Source: Streptomyces sp. NBC_00223
Lineage (GTDB): Bacteria; Actinomycetota; Actinomycetes; Streptomycetales; Streptomycetaceae
NCBI RefSeq assembly: GCF_036199905.1
Contig: NZ_CP108109.1
Location: forward strand, 6,013,501-6,077,500
Direction of reading: 5' to 3'
DNA length: 64,000 bases
Shown: in pieces, positions 57,369-64,000 of the stretch
How the letters are laid out: every line of letters begins with the position of its first letter
Numbering within the stretch: position 1 is the first letter of the stretch
Program-made: the position numbers and the translations under genes
The notes under the pieces: generated by a model
Database searches by the model: none
Told to the model about the DNA's origin: nothing
What the model saw: only the letters and a program-made list of their open reading frames with translations

Positions 57369-57638
57369 CGTCCCAGACTTGGCCCCGTTGCGTTCGCGCC
57401 AACCGCCCGCGTTTTGGGCACTCTTGACGGTGCGCACTGCGCGGGTGGCGCTCGCGGAACCAATCGGAACCCGTGAGACGGCGGTACCAGCCATGGCGCT
57501 ACGGCCGCGCGGTTCGGCACCTGCCGGAACTCGGGTACGTCTACACCGTGCCGCAGCGAGGCCGAGCACCGGGACACGTAGTAGACCCCGCCCATGCGCC
57601 AGGGGGGCAGCGCACGGACGGGGCCGCTGAGAGACCGC

Positions 57639-58583
57639 CTAAGCGGTCAAGCCAGGTTCGAAGTACCCCGGCGTGCGGAACAGGCCCGTAAAGGTTCCGG
57701 GGCCGTGCCGTTCGTCCAGCCACGCCCCCAGCGCCGTCACGTCGCCGCTGACGATGGCTGCGAGCAGCAAGGCGTGTAGTTCGTCTTCTTCCCTCGGGGC
57801 GAACTCCTCAAGGAAGTGCGAGTATCGGAGGTTGACGCCCTTTTCGTAACCGCTGAGGGCCGCCGCGTACCGCGTCTGCTCTTCGCTTCCAAGCCCGTGC
57901 ACCGCGCGACCGGCGTCCTCTTCCGTCAGCGTTCCCGTCACGTCCCGGAACGCGAGTGCGCCGAGAACGTCTGAGGGTTCCGTCACGCCGAAGCGTTCAG
58001 CCGTCTGCCGGGTGATGGCGCGCGCCTCCTTGTCGCAGGCGCCTTCCATGACGATTCCGAGATTCCGCGTGTGGTGGCTTCCGCGCTGGTCGGCAGCCGA
58101 GTACGACTGTCCGCTTGTGCGGCGGTAGTTGATTCCGTACTGAGTGCGGACGGGCACGCCTGCCACTTCCACGTACCGCCGACGTGATCCGTAGTGAAGG
58201 CAGTCATGCGCGTACGCCCGCAGCAGGTCGAGAAGGGCCAGCGCGGGGCGCTCGGGATTCTGGCGTTGCATGGGCCCGTACATAGTGATGACGGCCACCA
58301 TTTGAAGGTGCCGGTACCCCTGGTCCGGGTGATGGAACCCTCCGAAGGCACCGGCCCGCGAGGATTCGTAGCCGACCAATACGCGGTCAAGCGGCAGCAT
58401 TTTGGTCAGCCCGTACCCGGCGTAACGGCGAGTGGCGATTTCAACACCAGCGCGGAAAGACGTGGTGTCGATACCATCGGCTTCCCACCCGATGAGCGTT
58501 TCCGATAGGGGCCGGAACGCGTGGGCGGAGTGCGTCCCCGTGAGCGATAAAGCGTCGGCACGGATGGCAGCCAGGGCGACCAT
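57639..58583 (-). CDS. Conserved-looking protein of unknown function
   Basis: A 314-residue soluble protein. I do not recognise a family. A helix-like segment RAYAHDCLHYGS contains an HxxxH pair, and NLGIVMEGACDKEARAI follows ~60 residues later. That is loosely reminiscent of zinc-peptidase helices, but the usual Glu is Asp, so no activity is claimed. I chose the ATG at 58583 (weak AAGG upstream), 41 bp after the Nudix gene. Codon use is less GC-rich than in the left part of the window. Likely last gene of the leftward island. Confidence 0.7.
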   Translation of the reverse strand: MVALAAIRADALSLTGTHSAHAFRPLSETLIGWEADGIDTTSFRAGVEIATRRYAGYGLTKMLPLDRVLVGYESSRAGAFGGFHHPDQGYRHLQMVAVITMYGPMQRQNPERPALALLDLLRAYAHDCLHYGSRRRYVEVAGVPVRTQYGINYRRTSGQSYSAADQRGSHHTRNLGIVMEGACDKEARAITRQTAERFGVTEPSDVLGALAFRDVTGTLTEEDAGRAVHGLGSEEQTRYAAALSGYEKGVNLRYSHFLEEFAPREEDELHALLLAAIVSGDVTALGAWLDERHGPGTFTGLFRTPGYFEPGLTA

Positions 58584-58624
58584 TGCCTTGACGCCGGTGA
58601 CGGACTCGTTCGGGGCGAGTTCCG

Positions 58625-59080
58625 TTAAGTCGGGATGTCCGACTTGATGAGTTGGACGTGAGACTCTTGCATCCCCTCCGGGAGTGCATCCGGGCTGAAC
58701 CATTTCGCCTCCAGAATCTCGAAGCCGTCGAGCTTGAGATTTCCACCCACGTGAAGAGCTTCGTACGCAATTTCCACGCGGAGCTTGTAGCCGCTGGTCA
58801 CCTGAACCAGCCGGCCCGGGACCACATCAAGGCCGGTTTCTTCCCGGACCTCTCGAACAATGGTCATCGGGAATTCCTCGCTCTTGATTGCATAGCCGGT
58901 CGGAAGTCCCCATTGCCGGTCTGCGGGCCACATGCGATGCTTGAGCAGAAGGACTTGCCCTTGATCGTTTCGCACTACTCCCGTCACGCCAATCATGAAT
59001 TTGGCGTGTGCCAGCCATAGGACGCGCCATTGCAGAGGGCCGCGAATTAGTTTCCACAGTCGGGCAATGATTCGCTTCAT
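58625..59080 (-). CDS. Nudix hydrolase
   Basis: A 151-residue protein with a complete Nudix box: G in GYAIKSEE, then the REVREETGLD core. It hydrolyses a nucleoside diphosphate linked to another group; substrate unknown. A basic N-terminus (MKRIIARLWKLIRG) precedes the domain. The ATG at 59080 follows AAAGGG. Lower GC than the core genes suggests acquisition with its island neighbours. Confidence 0.88.
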   Translation of the reverse strand: MKRIIARLWKLIRGPLQWRVLWLAHAKFMIGVTGVVRNDQGQVLLLKHRMWPADRQWGLPTGYAIKSEEFPMTIVREVREETGLDVVPGRLVQVTSGYKLRVEIAYEALHVGGNLKLDGFEILEAKWFSPDALPEGMQESHVQLIKSDIPT

Positions 59081-59247
59081 GCGCACCCTTTCGATAGGGC
59101 AAGCGCGGGGGCGCCTGCGGTAGCTGATTCAACCTGAATTGTAGGGAGCGGGTTACGCCCTGGTTCGCCGGCTCCGAGCTGGAGGCGGCCAGTTGAGGCC
59201 GGCACGAGTAGGGCGGTGCAGTGCACCGCTGTACTGCGCGAGGGCGC

Positions 59248-59448
59248 TCAACGATGATCCGCCGACAGGTGTCGACGCAGCCTGCCGTTGCAGGCACTGC
59301 GCTTGCCGGCGTCACCGTTCGCTTGAGCCCGGTCATACTCCATGGCGATGTTGTGGCACTGCGCGCATCCCGGTTCCGGCTTCGGCTCGGCATCCAACCT
59401 CAGCGGCAAAGCCGCTGGTGCTCTCGGGCAGGTTCGCGGCTCGTTCAT
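59248..59448 (-). CDS. Small CxxC protein of the XRE-associated island
   Basis: A 66-residue protein: Pro/Arg-rich start, then GCAQCHNIAMEYDRAQANGD with a CxxC pair and a basic end with one more Cys. AAGGGG precedes its ATG. Similar small CxxC proteins occur beside XRE regulators in Streptomyces mobile regions, from memory. Zinc binding is plausible; function unknown. Confidence 0.65.
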   Translation of the reverse strand: MNEPRTCPRAPAALPLRLDAEPKPEPGCAQCHNIAMEYDRAQANGDAGKRSACNGRLRRHLSADHR

Positions 59449-59536
59449 GCCGACCCCTTCACGTCGTCTGCATCACGACAACGCTAGGAACGGCAGACCC
59501 TCAACTCACAGTCGATTGCACGTGATTGCGCACGAG

Positions 59537-60382
59537 TTAGACGAGCGAGTCCCGTGCCTTGTAGATCAAGGCACGGGCCCGCGCCCCGTAGACAGCCATG
59601 TCCGCAAGCTTGGCGAACGTGTCCGAGTACGCCCCGACCTCGCTGGGCTGCGTCAGCGTCAAGTACCCCGATACCAGCTCCACATTGACTTGCGCATTGT
59701 CATAAATCCAAAAGTTCTCGACCGGAAGTTGGGGGCGTCGCTGGGAAACCGGGACCACACCGAGACTGATATTGGGCAGGCCGCTCACAGCAAGTAGATG
59801 CTCCAACTGTTCTTCTTGTGCCTCGCCGGCGCTGAGCGTGTTTCGAAGCGCGGGCTCTTCGATTAGGAAAGCGAACACCCGTTGCCCCTCGTGCAGTACT
59901 CGCTGCCGCTCCATGCGGGCGGCCACGGCGTCGGCCACGTCGTCCATTGCTACTCGCTGCCGCTGAATCGTGCGAAGCACGTCCTCGGTGTACTGGTGGG
60001 TCTGAAGAAGTCCGGGAAGTGCCCACACACTGTACGAGCGGAATCGACGCGTGCGCTGGTACAGGGGTAGCCGTTCTTCTTGGGACCGTTTGAGTCCCGC
60101 ACGCTCAAGCCGACGCCAGGTCAGCCAGGTACCTTCTGCGGCCCGAAGCGAGGCGATCAGGTCGCCTATCTGGTCCTCGGCACCACACGCCCGGCACCAC
60201 GACCGAATATCGTCCTCGCTCGGCTGCGTCTTCGCTGTCGAGATTCGAGAGACTTTGGAGGGGTGCCAGCCACAGAGCGCGGCGAGGTCTTTTCCATCCA
60301 GCCCGGAATCCTTGACCAAGTCGCGCAGACGGCTGGCCAACGCTTGCCGGGCCTCTTGGACGCTAGATGATACTGATCGCAC
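59537..60382 (-). CDS. XRE regulator with DUF5753 domain
   Basis: A 281-residue protein: helix-turn-helix (~5-60, LASRLRDLVKDSGLDGKDLA ... WHPSKVSRIS), then a DUF5753 domain (~95-275) with LPGLLQTHQYTEDVLR and LEHLLAVSGLPNISLGVVP. Such proteins are usual partners of small DUF397 or DUF6879 proteins. Its GTG overlaps the stop of the DUF6879 gene by one base (TAGTG), so the two are translated together. Confidence 0.88.
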   Translation of the reverse strand: MRSVSSSVQEARQALASRLRDLVKDSGLDGKDLAALCGWHPSKVSRISTAKTQPSEDDIRSWCRACGAEDQIGDLIASLRAAEGTWLTWRRLERAGLKRSQEERLPLYQRTRRFRSYSVWALPGLLQTHQYTEDVLRTIQRQRVAMDDVADAVAARMERQRVLHEGQRVFAFLIEEPALRNTLSAGEAQEEQLEHLLAVSGLPNISLGVVPVSQRRPQLPVENFWIYDNAQVNVELVSGYLTLTQPSEVGAYSDTFAKLADMAVYGARARALIYKARDSLV

Positions 60383-60897
60383 TAGACCGGCTTGTACTCC
60401 TCGTGAGGCGTGGCCCGTTCCCAAATGGCGTCGAATGCGTCAACGCACTGGGTAGCCAATGCCGCGTCGGTGACATACTCACGTTCCATCAGAACGCCGT
60501 CTCCGCTGAAGTGATGGAAGAGCACCAACTCAGCGTCGAAGACCCAGAAATCTACGGCGGGTACCGCGAGATCTTTGGCTCGGCGCCGGGGAAGCCAACG
60601 GACGTTCTCACCGGCGGTGACGTTGGTCACGGCATAGTCGTATTCCCACCGCACGTACTCAGTCAGAGGCTCGGAGACCACGCGGGCACGCCGAACCGAC
60701 ACCCCGCGCGCAACAGCGGTCTGTACGACGTCGTGCCAACCTTCCCACCAGTCCGCACGGTTGTCCGGGGTGAATGTGCGGCGGCCCTCACACCATTCGA
60801 GGAAATCAGGGTCTGTACTCGCGTACTGATCACGAACTTCCAGGTGGATCGCGGTTCGCTGAGCACGAGACAACGGCTCACGTGCCGGAGGCTTCAT
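60382..60897 (-). CDS. DUF6879-like protein
   Basis: A 171-residue soluble protein with many Trp and acidic residues (FLEWCEGRR, VRWEYDYAVTNVTAGE, VDFWVFDAELVLFHHF). This matches the DUF6879 proteins encoded next to XRE-DUF5753 regulators. I chose the ATG at 60897 because GGAGG lies eight bases upstream. It overlaps the upstream small gene by 20 bp and the downstream regulator by one base. Probably binds or modulates its XRE partner; this is an inference from pairing. Confidence 0.8.
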   Translation of the reverse strand: MKPPAREPLSRAQRTAIHLEVRDQYASTDPDFLEWCEGRRTFTPDNRADWWEGWHDVVQTAVARGVSVRRARVVSEPLTEYVRWEYDYAVTNVTAGENVRWLPRRRAKDLAVPAVDFWVFDAELVLFHHFSGDGVLMEREYVTDAALATQCVDAFDAIWERATPHEEYKPV

Positions 60898-61144
60898 CGG
60901 CAGTGCCTCCATCCGGTCGGGGAATGTACTGGATCATGACCTTGGGCAGCCGAATGACTGCTTCGTGGTCCGGGACGTCCGTGCCGTGACCGGGAACTGA
61001 ACCGATCTCCTGGCACGCCTTCACCTCCTCTTCGGTGGCCCGGTAGGACTGGATCAGCAGGTCTCCGCTGTCCTCGTCCAGCCAGATGGTGGGCGAGTCG
61101 TCCTTGCCGGTGGTCGGGATGATCCCCAGGAAACGCAAGCGCAT
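60878..61144 (-). CDS. Small protein leading the XRE/DUF6879 operon
   Basis: An 88-residue protein starting MRLRFLGIIPTTGKDDSP with GGGGAGAGG upstream. It contains LDEDSGDLLIQSYRATEEEV and ends acidic. I recall similar short proteins beginning MRLRFLG beside such regulators, but no function is known. The 20-base overlap with the next gene supports it being translated. Confidence 0.75.
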   Translation of the reverse strand: MRLRFLGIIPTTGKDDSPTIWLDEDSGDLLIQSYRATEEEVKACQEIGSVPGHGTDVPDHEAVIRLPKVMIQYIPRPDGGTADEASGT

Positions 61145-61585
61145 GACCTCTCCCCGTGCCGATCCGATTGCAGCAGATTGCTTGAGCGTCACCCAGTCGA
61201 CCCATGAGGTCAAGAGGACCCAGCTGTAGAGACGTTGGCACAACGCAGCGAGCCCCCGTGCCGCCGCCCTGATGTGGGTGACGAGCACGGGGGCTCTGCG
61301 GTGGCATGGGGTCAGTTCCACAGTCTGAGGCGTCCGCCCTTGCGCTGCTCGACGTGCACGGTCCGGGGAGGCCACGGGCAGGTTCTGCCCGGCTATACGA
61401 GTTTTATGATCGCCCGGCCCCATGACCGGCCGCCCCGCCCGGCGTTGGCCCTGCTGCCCGGGGTGGAGCGCCCGAGCCGTATCGACCCCGCGAAGCTCGA
61501 TACGTCGACGGGTGGGGGTACGCCCTCTTTTTGGTCAAGGGAAACGGGGCTGCGTTGGATGGGGGGAGCCGGGCAGCATGGCGGT
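61145..61585. promoter_or_regulatory. Divergent gap upstream of the island operon
   Basis: 441 bp between the leftward operon and the rightward unknown gene. Promoters for both must lie here. I see no tRNA, attachment site or convincing gene. Confidence 0.35.
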
Positions 61586-62071
61586 GTGGCTGATCTTCTG
61601 TGGGACGACGTGAGCTGTTTCTTCGACCCGGACATGATGGGGTCGCTGCCGGACGTGCGTGTGCCGGATTGTTCGGTGGAGGACTGGCAGGCGCTCCTCG
61701 ATCTTGTCGAGGCGAGGAGCTGGAAGTGCCAGTACTCCGAAGGCGAGGCGGTGTTGCCGGTGCCCCGGGCGGAGACCGTGCTGTCCCGCCCGGCGGACGC
61801 TGAGCGCCCGGACCTGCGGGTCTGGCCGACGGCCGACGTGCTGGCGATCTTCCGTTTCCTTGACGACCAGGTCATCGACTTCGACGTTGACCTGCGGGAG
61901 TTGCAGGGCCAGGAACGACTCGATGTGTTCTGCGGCTTCCTCCGGGAGATCGGGCGGCTCTTGGGCAAGCCGGTCCTGATGGATCCGGAGGGCGATTTCG
62001 GTCATCCGGTGCTCGGCTTCGATATCGAGTCCGATCGGGTCGTCCTCCTGGCTGAGCCGCTGGTCATGTGA
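61586..62071 (+). CDS. Acidic conserved protein of unknown function
   Basis: A 161-residue acidic protein: FDPDMMGSLPDVRVPDCSVEDWQ near the start, LRVWPTADVLAIFRFLDDQVIDFDVDLRELQGQ in the middle, GHPVLGFDIESDRVVLL at the end. It resembles a family common in Streptomyces with no assigned role. I chose the GTG at 61586 because the family-like sequence begins there; the ribosome site is weak and earlier in-frame starts exist. Confidence 0.7.
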   Translation: MADLLWDDVSCFFDPDMMGSLPDVRVPDCSVEDWQALLDLVEARSWKCQYSEGEAVLPVPRAETVLSRPADAERPDLRVWPTADVLAIFRFLDDQVIDFDVDLRELQGQERLDVFCGFLREIGRLLGKPVLMDPEGDFGHPVLGFDIESDRVVLLAEPLVM

Positions 62072-62204
62072 CCGCGGCCGTCGGCCGGTGTTCGTAGAAG
62101 GTGCCGTCGAGGAGTATCGCGAAGAGGACGTCTGCCCGGCGTCAGGTGAGGCAGATCAAGGCATGGTTGTGGTGCTTTCCCTGGGCGATCTTCTTGTCGT
62201 GAGC
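62072..62204 (-). pseudogene. IS110-family transposase C-terminal remnant
   Basis: The reverse strand reads HDKKIAQGKHHNHALICL, T, stop, RRADVLFAILLDGTFYEHRP. This matches the C-terminus of IS110-type transposases (K-x-GK-x-HN-x-AL, then RR-x-DVL-x-AML-x-DGT-x-Y). The in-frame TGA and absence of the rest show a decayed insertion. Confidence 0.65.
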
Positions 62205-62209
62205 AATTG

Positions 62210-62540
62210 TCAAATCCCGTGTATCGATGAGTGTGGTCGGACTTCCCAGGTCGGCCGTTGGAGTTGAGCGTTGTACACGATGATGTCGGCGTGGTCGGTT
62301 GGGCGGGTGGTGGCGAAGTAGAGCTGCTGGGCGGGGATGTAGCGGTCGCGCCAGGACCGTTCGATTTCGGCGGTGTCAGTGGTGGATCCGGCCAGCACTG
62401 TGCTTCGGTCCCGGGCGCGATCCACCGTCTGCTCGAATGGGACGGACACGAAGATGCGCAGGTCCCACCGGTTGACGAGTTCTGGGCGCAGAAGGAAGAC
62501 GCCGTCGAAGAGCAGTACGGCGTCTGAGGGGCGGTCGTGG
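62210..62540 (-). pseudogene. Truncated uridine kinase-like gene
   Basis: The reverse strand encodes DAVLLFDGVFLLRPELVNRW, then VSVPFEQTVDRARDRS and ERSWRDRYIPAQQLYF. This is the C-terminal half of uridine kinase/phosphoribulokinase-type proteins. The N-terminal half with the P-loop is absent and the end abuts the IS110 remnant, so the gene is broken at both sides. Confidence 0.7.
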
Positions 62541-62555
62541 CCGGCGGGGGAACGG

Positions 62556-62592
62556 GAGACCCCACCACGCCAGAGTTGCGTGGTGGGGTCTC
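62556..62592 (-). terminator. Terminator of the XRE-DUF397 operon
   Basis: Perfect 15-bp stem (62556-62570 with 62578-62592), 7-base loop, 10 bp past the DUF397 stop. Confidence 0.85.
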
Positions 62593-62602
62593 GGGTGGGG
62601 CT

Positions 62603-62812
62603 TCAGACGGTGCCGAACTCGCCTGCCTTGACGCCCGCTACGAAGGCGGTGAACGCGTCGGCGGGGAAGTTCAGAGCCGGGCCGCTCGGGTCCTTGGAGT
62701 CACGGACGGGGACGATGCCGCGTGAAGCGGCGAGGTTGGCAGCGACCTCGACACAGGCGCCGCCATTCTCGCTGTACGAGGACTTGAACCAACGCGGGGT
62801 TTCGGACGTCAC
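62603..62812 (-). CDS. DUF397 protein
   Basis: A 69-residue protein with the family pattern: RWFKSSYSENGGACVEVA near the start, VPVRDSKDPSGPALNF in the middle, and an Ala/Phe-rich end. Its GTG overlaps the stop of the XRE gene (GTGA). Such pairs act as regulator plus small partner, related to the Scr1/Scr2 type, and have been compared to toxin-antitoxin systems. Confidence 0.93.
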   Translation of the reverse strand: MTSETPRWFKSSYSENGGACVEVAANLAASRGIVPVRDSKDPSGPALNFPADAFTAFVAGVKAGEFGTV

Positions 62813-63636
62813 GGGGTGCCCTTTCGCAACTGATTGATCATGGCCACGGAAGCTGCCTGGGAGAGTGCTTCGGCCTGTAGTTGATGGTAGGCCGTCAACA
62901 GGGGCACTACGGAAGTGGTCTCCCGTTCCAACTGGCCCCGCTGCGCGGATTCCGCGTAGGAGAAGAGGGAGCGGTTCTCCATCGTCAGGACGTACAGCGG
63001 CAAGCTGAGCGGGCGACGGTCACCCAGGTCAAACGGGGCTACCTGAAGCACCGTGTTCGGCAGTGCGGCGAACTCGACCAGCCGCTGCAACTGACCGTCC
63101 ATGACGGTAGGACTGCCAACGGGCCTTCTGAGGCAGCTTTCGTCCACTACCACGAACACCAGCGGTGGCGGTGTCCGGTCGAGGGATGCCTGACGCTCCG
63201 CCACGAGCGCGATTCGTTCGTCTCCCTGCTCAGGAGTGATCGCGCCTCTCTCGACCGTGCGGGCGGTGAGCGCCGAAACGTACTCCGGTGTCTGGAGTAT
63301 TCCGGGGATGACACCGACCTCGTAGAGCCTGATCTCCGCCGCGCGTGCCTCATACGTGACGTACTCCGGAAACCCCTCAAGGAGTGCGGTGTGGCGTACG
63401 GCCCGGCTCTGGCGTTCGAGTCTGTCCCCGGTCCCGAACACCCGGTCAGCGTTGATCGCGAAGCGGCGAGTTGGAGGGCGGCGACCAGTTTCCACAGCGG
63501 AAACGTGCGTCCCGGTGCACCCCATACGTGCACCCAACTCGTCCTGGGTCCAGCCTCGTTCGTCCCGCAGCGTGCGCAGTCGTTGCCCAAAGGCTGCGCT
63601 CGGCGATTTCTCGGGGTCCAGCTCTTTCCGATTCAA
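62809..63636 (-). CDS. XRE regulator with DUF5753 domain (DUF397 partner)
   Basis: A 275-residue protein: helix-turn-helix (~15-70, LRTLRDERGWTQDELGARMG ... HVSAVETGRRPP) and a DUF5753 domain (~95-270) with GVIPGILQTPEYVSALTA. The start is annotated at a TTG (63636) with no strong ribosome site, so it may lie slightly downstream. Coupled to DUF397; divergent from the ATPase gene 108 bp away. Confidence 0.9.
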   Translation of the reverse strand: MNRKELDPEKSPSAAFGQRLRTLRDERGWTQDELGARMGCTGTHVSAVETGRRPPTRRFAINADRVFGTGDRLERQSRAVRHTALLEGFPEYVTYEARAAEIRLYEVGVIPGILQTPEYVSALTARTVERGAITPEQGDERIALVAERQASLDRTPPPLVFVVVDESCLRRPVGSPTVMDGQLQRLVEFAALPNTVLQVAPFDLGDRRPLSLPLYVLTMENRSLFSYAESAQRGQLERETTSVVPLLTAYHQLQAEALSQAASVAMINQLRKGTP

Positions 63637-63744
63637 CGGTCACCGTCCAACTAATCGAACAACTTCAGCAAGTTGATGACACCTCTGACTGTAGGCCACA
63701 TTGGGCCCTCCCGGTAGTCGAAGCACTACAGAGAGGAGTGGACG

Positions 63745-64000
63745 GTGCAACGACCCTTGCCAATCGCCCATCCTGAACCGCTCGTTGTCATGCGGTGGGC
63801 CAGCGAGCCCTTGTCGGTCGGTCAGGCGCGTTCTTCTCTGCGGAGGGTGTTGGAGCGCTGGGCCCTGAACGCCCTTGTTGCGCCTGCGGAGTTGGTGCTC
63901 TCGGAGCTGTTCACGAACGCGATTCAGCACTGCGAGGTCGAGGACCGTTACGTCGAGACGCGGTTCGCGCGGGAGGCGGGTGGTGTGCGGATTGAGGTGC
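63745..64000 (+). CDS. RsbW-like ATP-binding protein (3' end outside window)
   Basis: The frame from the GTG at 63745 (AGAGGAG seven bases upstream) reads MQRPLPIAHPEPLVVMRWAS, then LVAPAELVLSELFTNAIQHC, the N box of HATPase_c anti-sigma-type proteins. It is cut by the window end. The arrangement with a divergent XRE-DUF397 pair recurs in Streptomyces. Confidence 0.82.
   Translation, partial: MQRPLPIAHPEPLVVMRWASEPLSVGQARSSLRRVLERWALNALVAPAELVLSELFTNAIQHCEVEDRYVETRFAREAGGVRIEV

Noticed and set aside
57082..64000. tRNA or attachment site expected at an integrated island
   Set aside because: No sequence resembling a tRNA T-loop/acceptor pattern or flanking direct repeats was found by eye, so integration at a tRNA is not supported.

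Overview
The window is high-GC DNA with strong Streptomyces-type features: GTG/TTG starts, tight translational coupling, GGAGG-type ribosome sites, T-less hairpin terminators, the GlgE glycogen/trehalose cluster, XRE-DUF5753/DUF397 pairs and RsbW-like ATPases. It reads as a chromosomal segment of a Streptomyces or close relative. The left ~40 kb looks like conserved core chromosome, and the right ~24 kb is accessory and partly eroded.

1-9.7 kb is central carbon metabolism. pta, ackA and pyk run leftward, with D-lactate dehydrogenase, phosphofructokinase and a family-2 glycosyltransferase running rightward. The acetate kinase frame carries a ~240-codon Pro/Ala/Gly-rich tandem-repeat extension joined to pta by a GTGA overlap.

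9.7-20.8 kb is alpha-glucan metabolism: glgB, pep2 (maltokinase) and the coupled pair treS/glgE, with glgP divergent. Together they encode the trehalose -> maltose -> maltose-1-phosphate -> glucan route plus branching and phosphorolysis. glgX at 31-33.6 kb completes the set. 20.8-31 kb holds a 62-bp tandem repeat, a cold-shock gene with a DEAD-box helicase, a secreted M4 protease, a heterodimeric ABC exporter with one degenerate site, and an MFS protein. 33.8-41 kb holds two lipoprotein L,D-transpeptidases, an enoyl-CoA hydratase, an RsbW-like ATPase, a GtrA protein and a secreted GH16 glucanase behind LacI-type palindromes.

41.5-48 kb is a compact lasso peptide cluster (precursor, cyclase, fused recognition/protease protein, ABC exporter) with a divergent regulator. 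The predicted 16-residue core, GRNGANRQDRTEYYDK, is one I do not recognise. It is the best candidate here for an undescribed product.

48-64 kb is accessory: a secreted nuclease; copZ and an MFS gene each behind a CsoR-type box, with only shards of a copper ATPase left; a dead methyltransferase; a phosphotransferase; a 122-bp tandem repeat; a divergent XRE/methionine aminopeptidase pair with its own operator; a two-repeat CRISPR remnant without cas genes; a leftward island of small regulatory and Nudix genes; IS110 and uridine-kinase remnants; and an XRE-DUF397 pair divergent from an ATPase cut by the window end.
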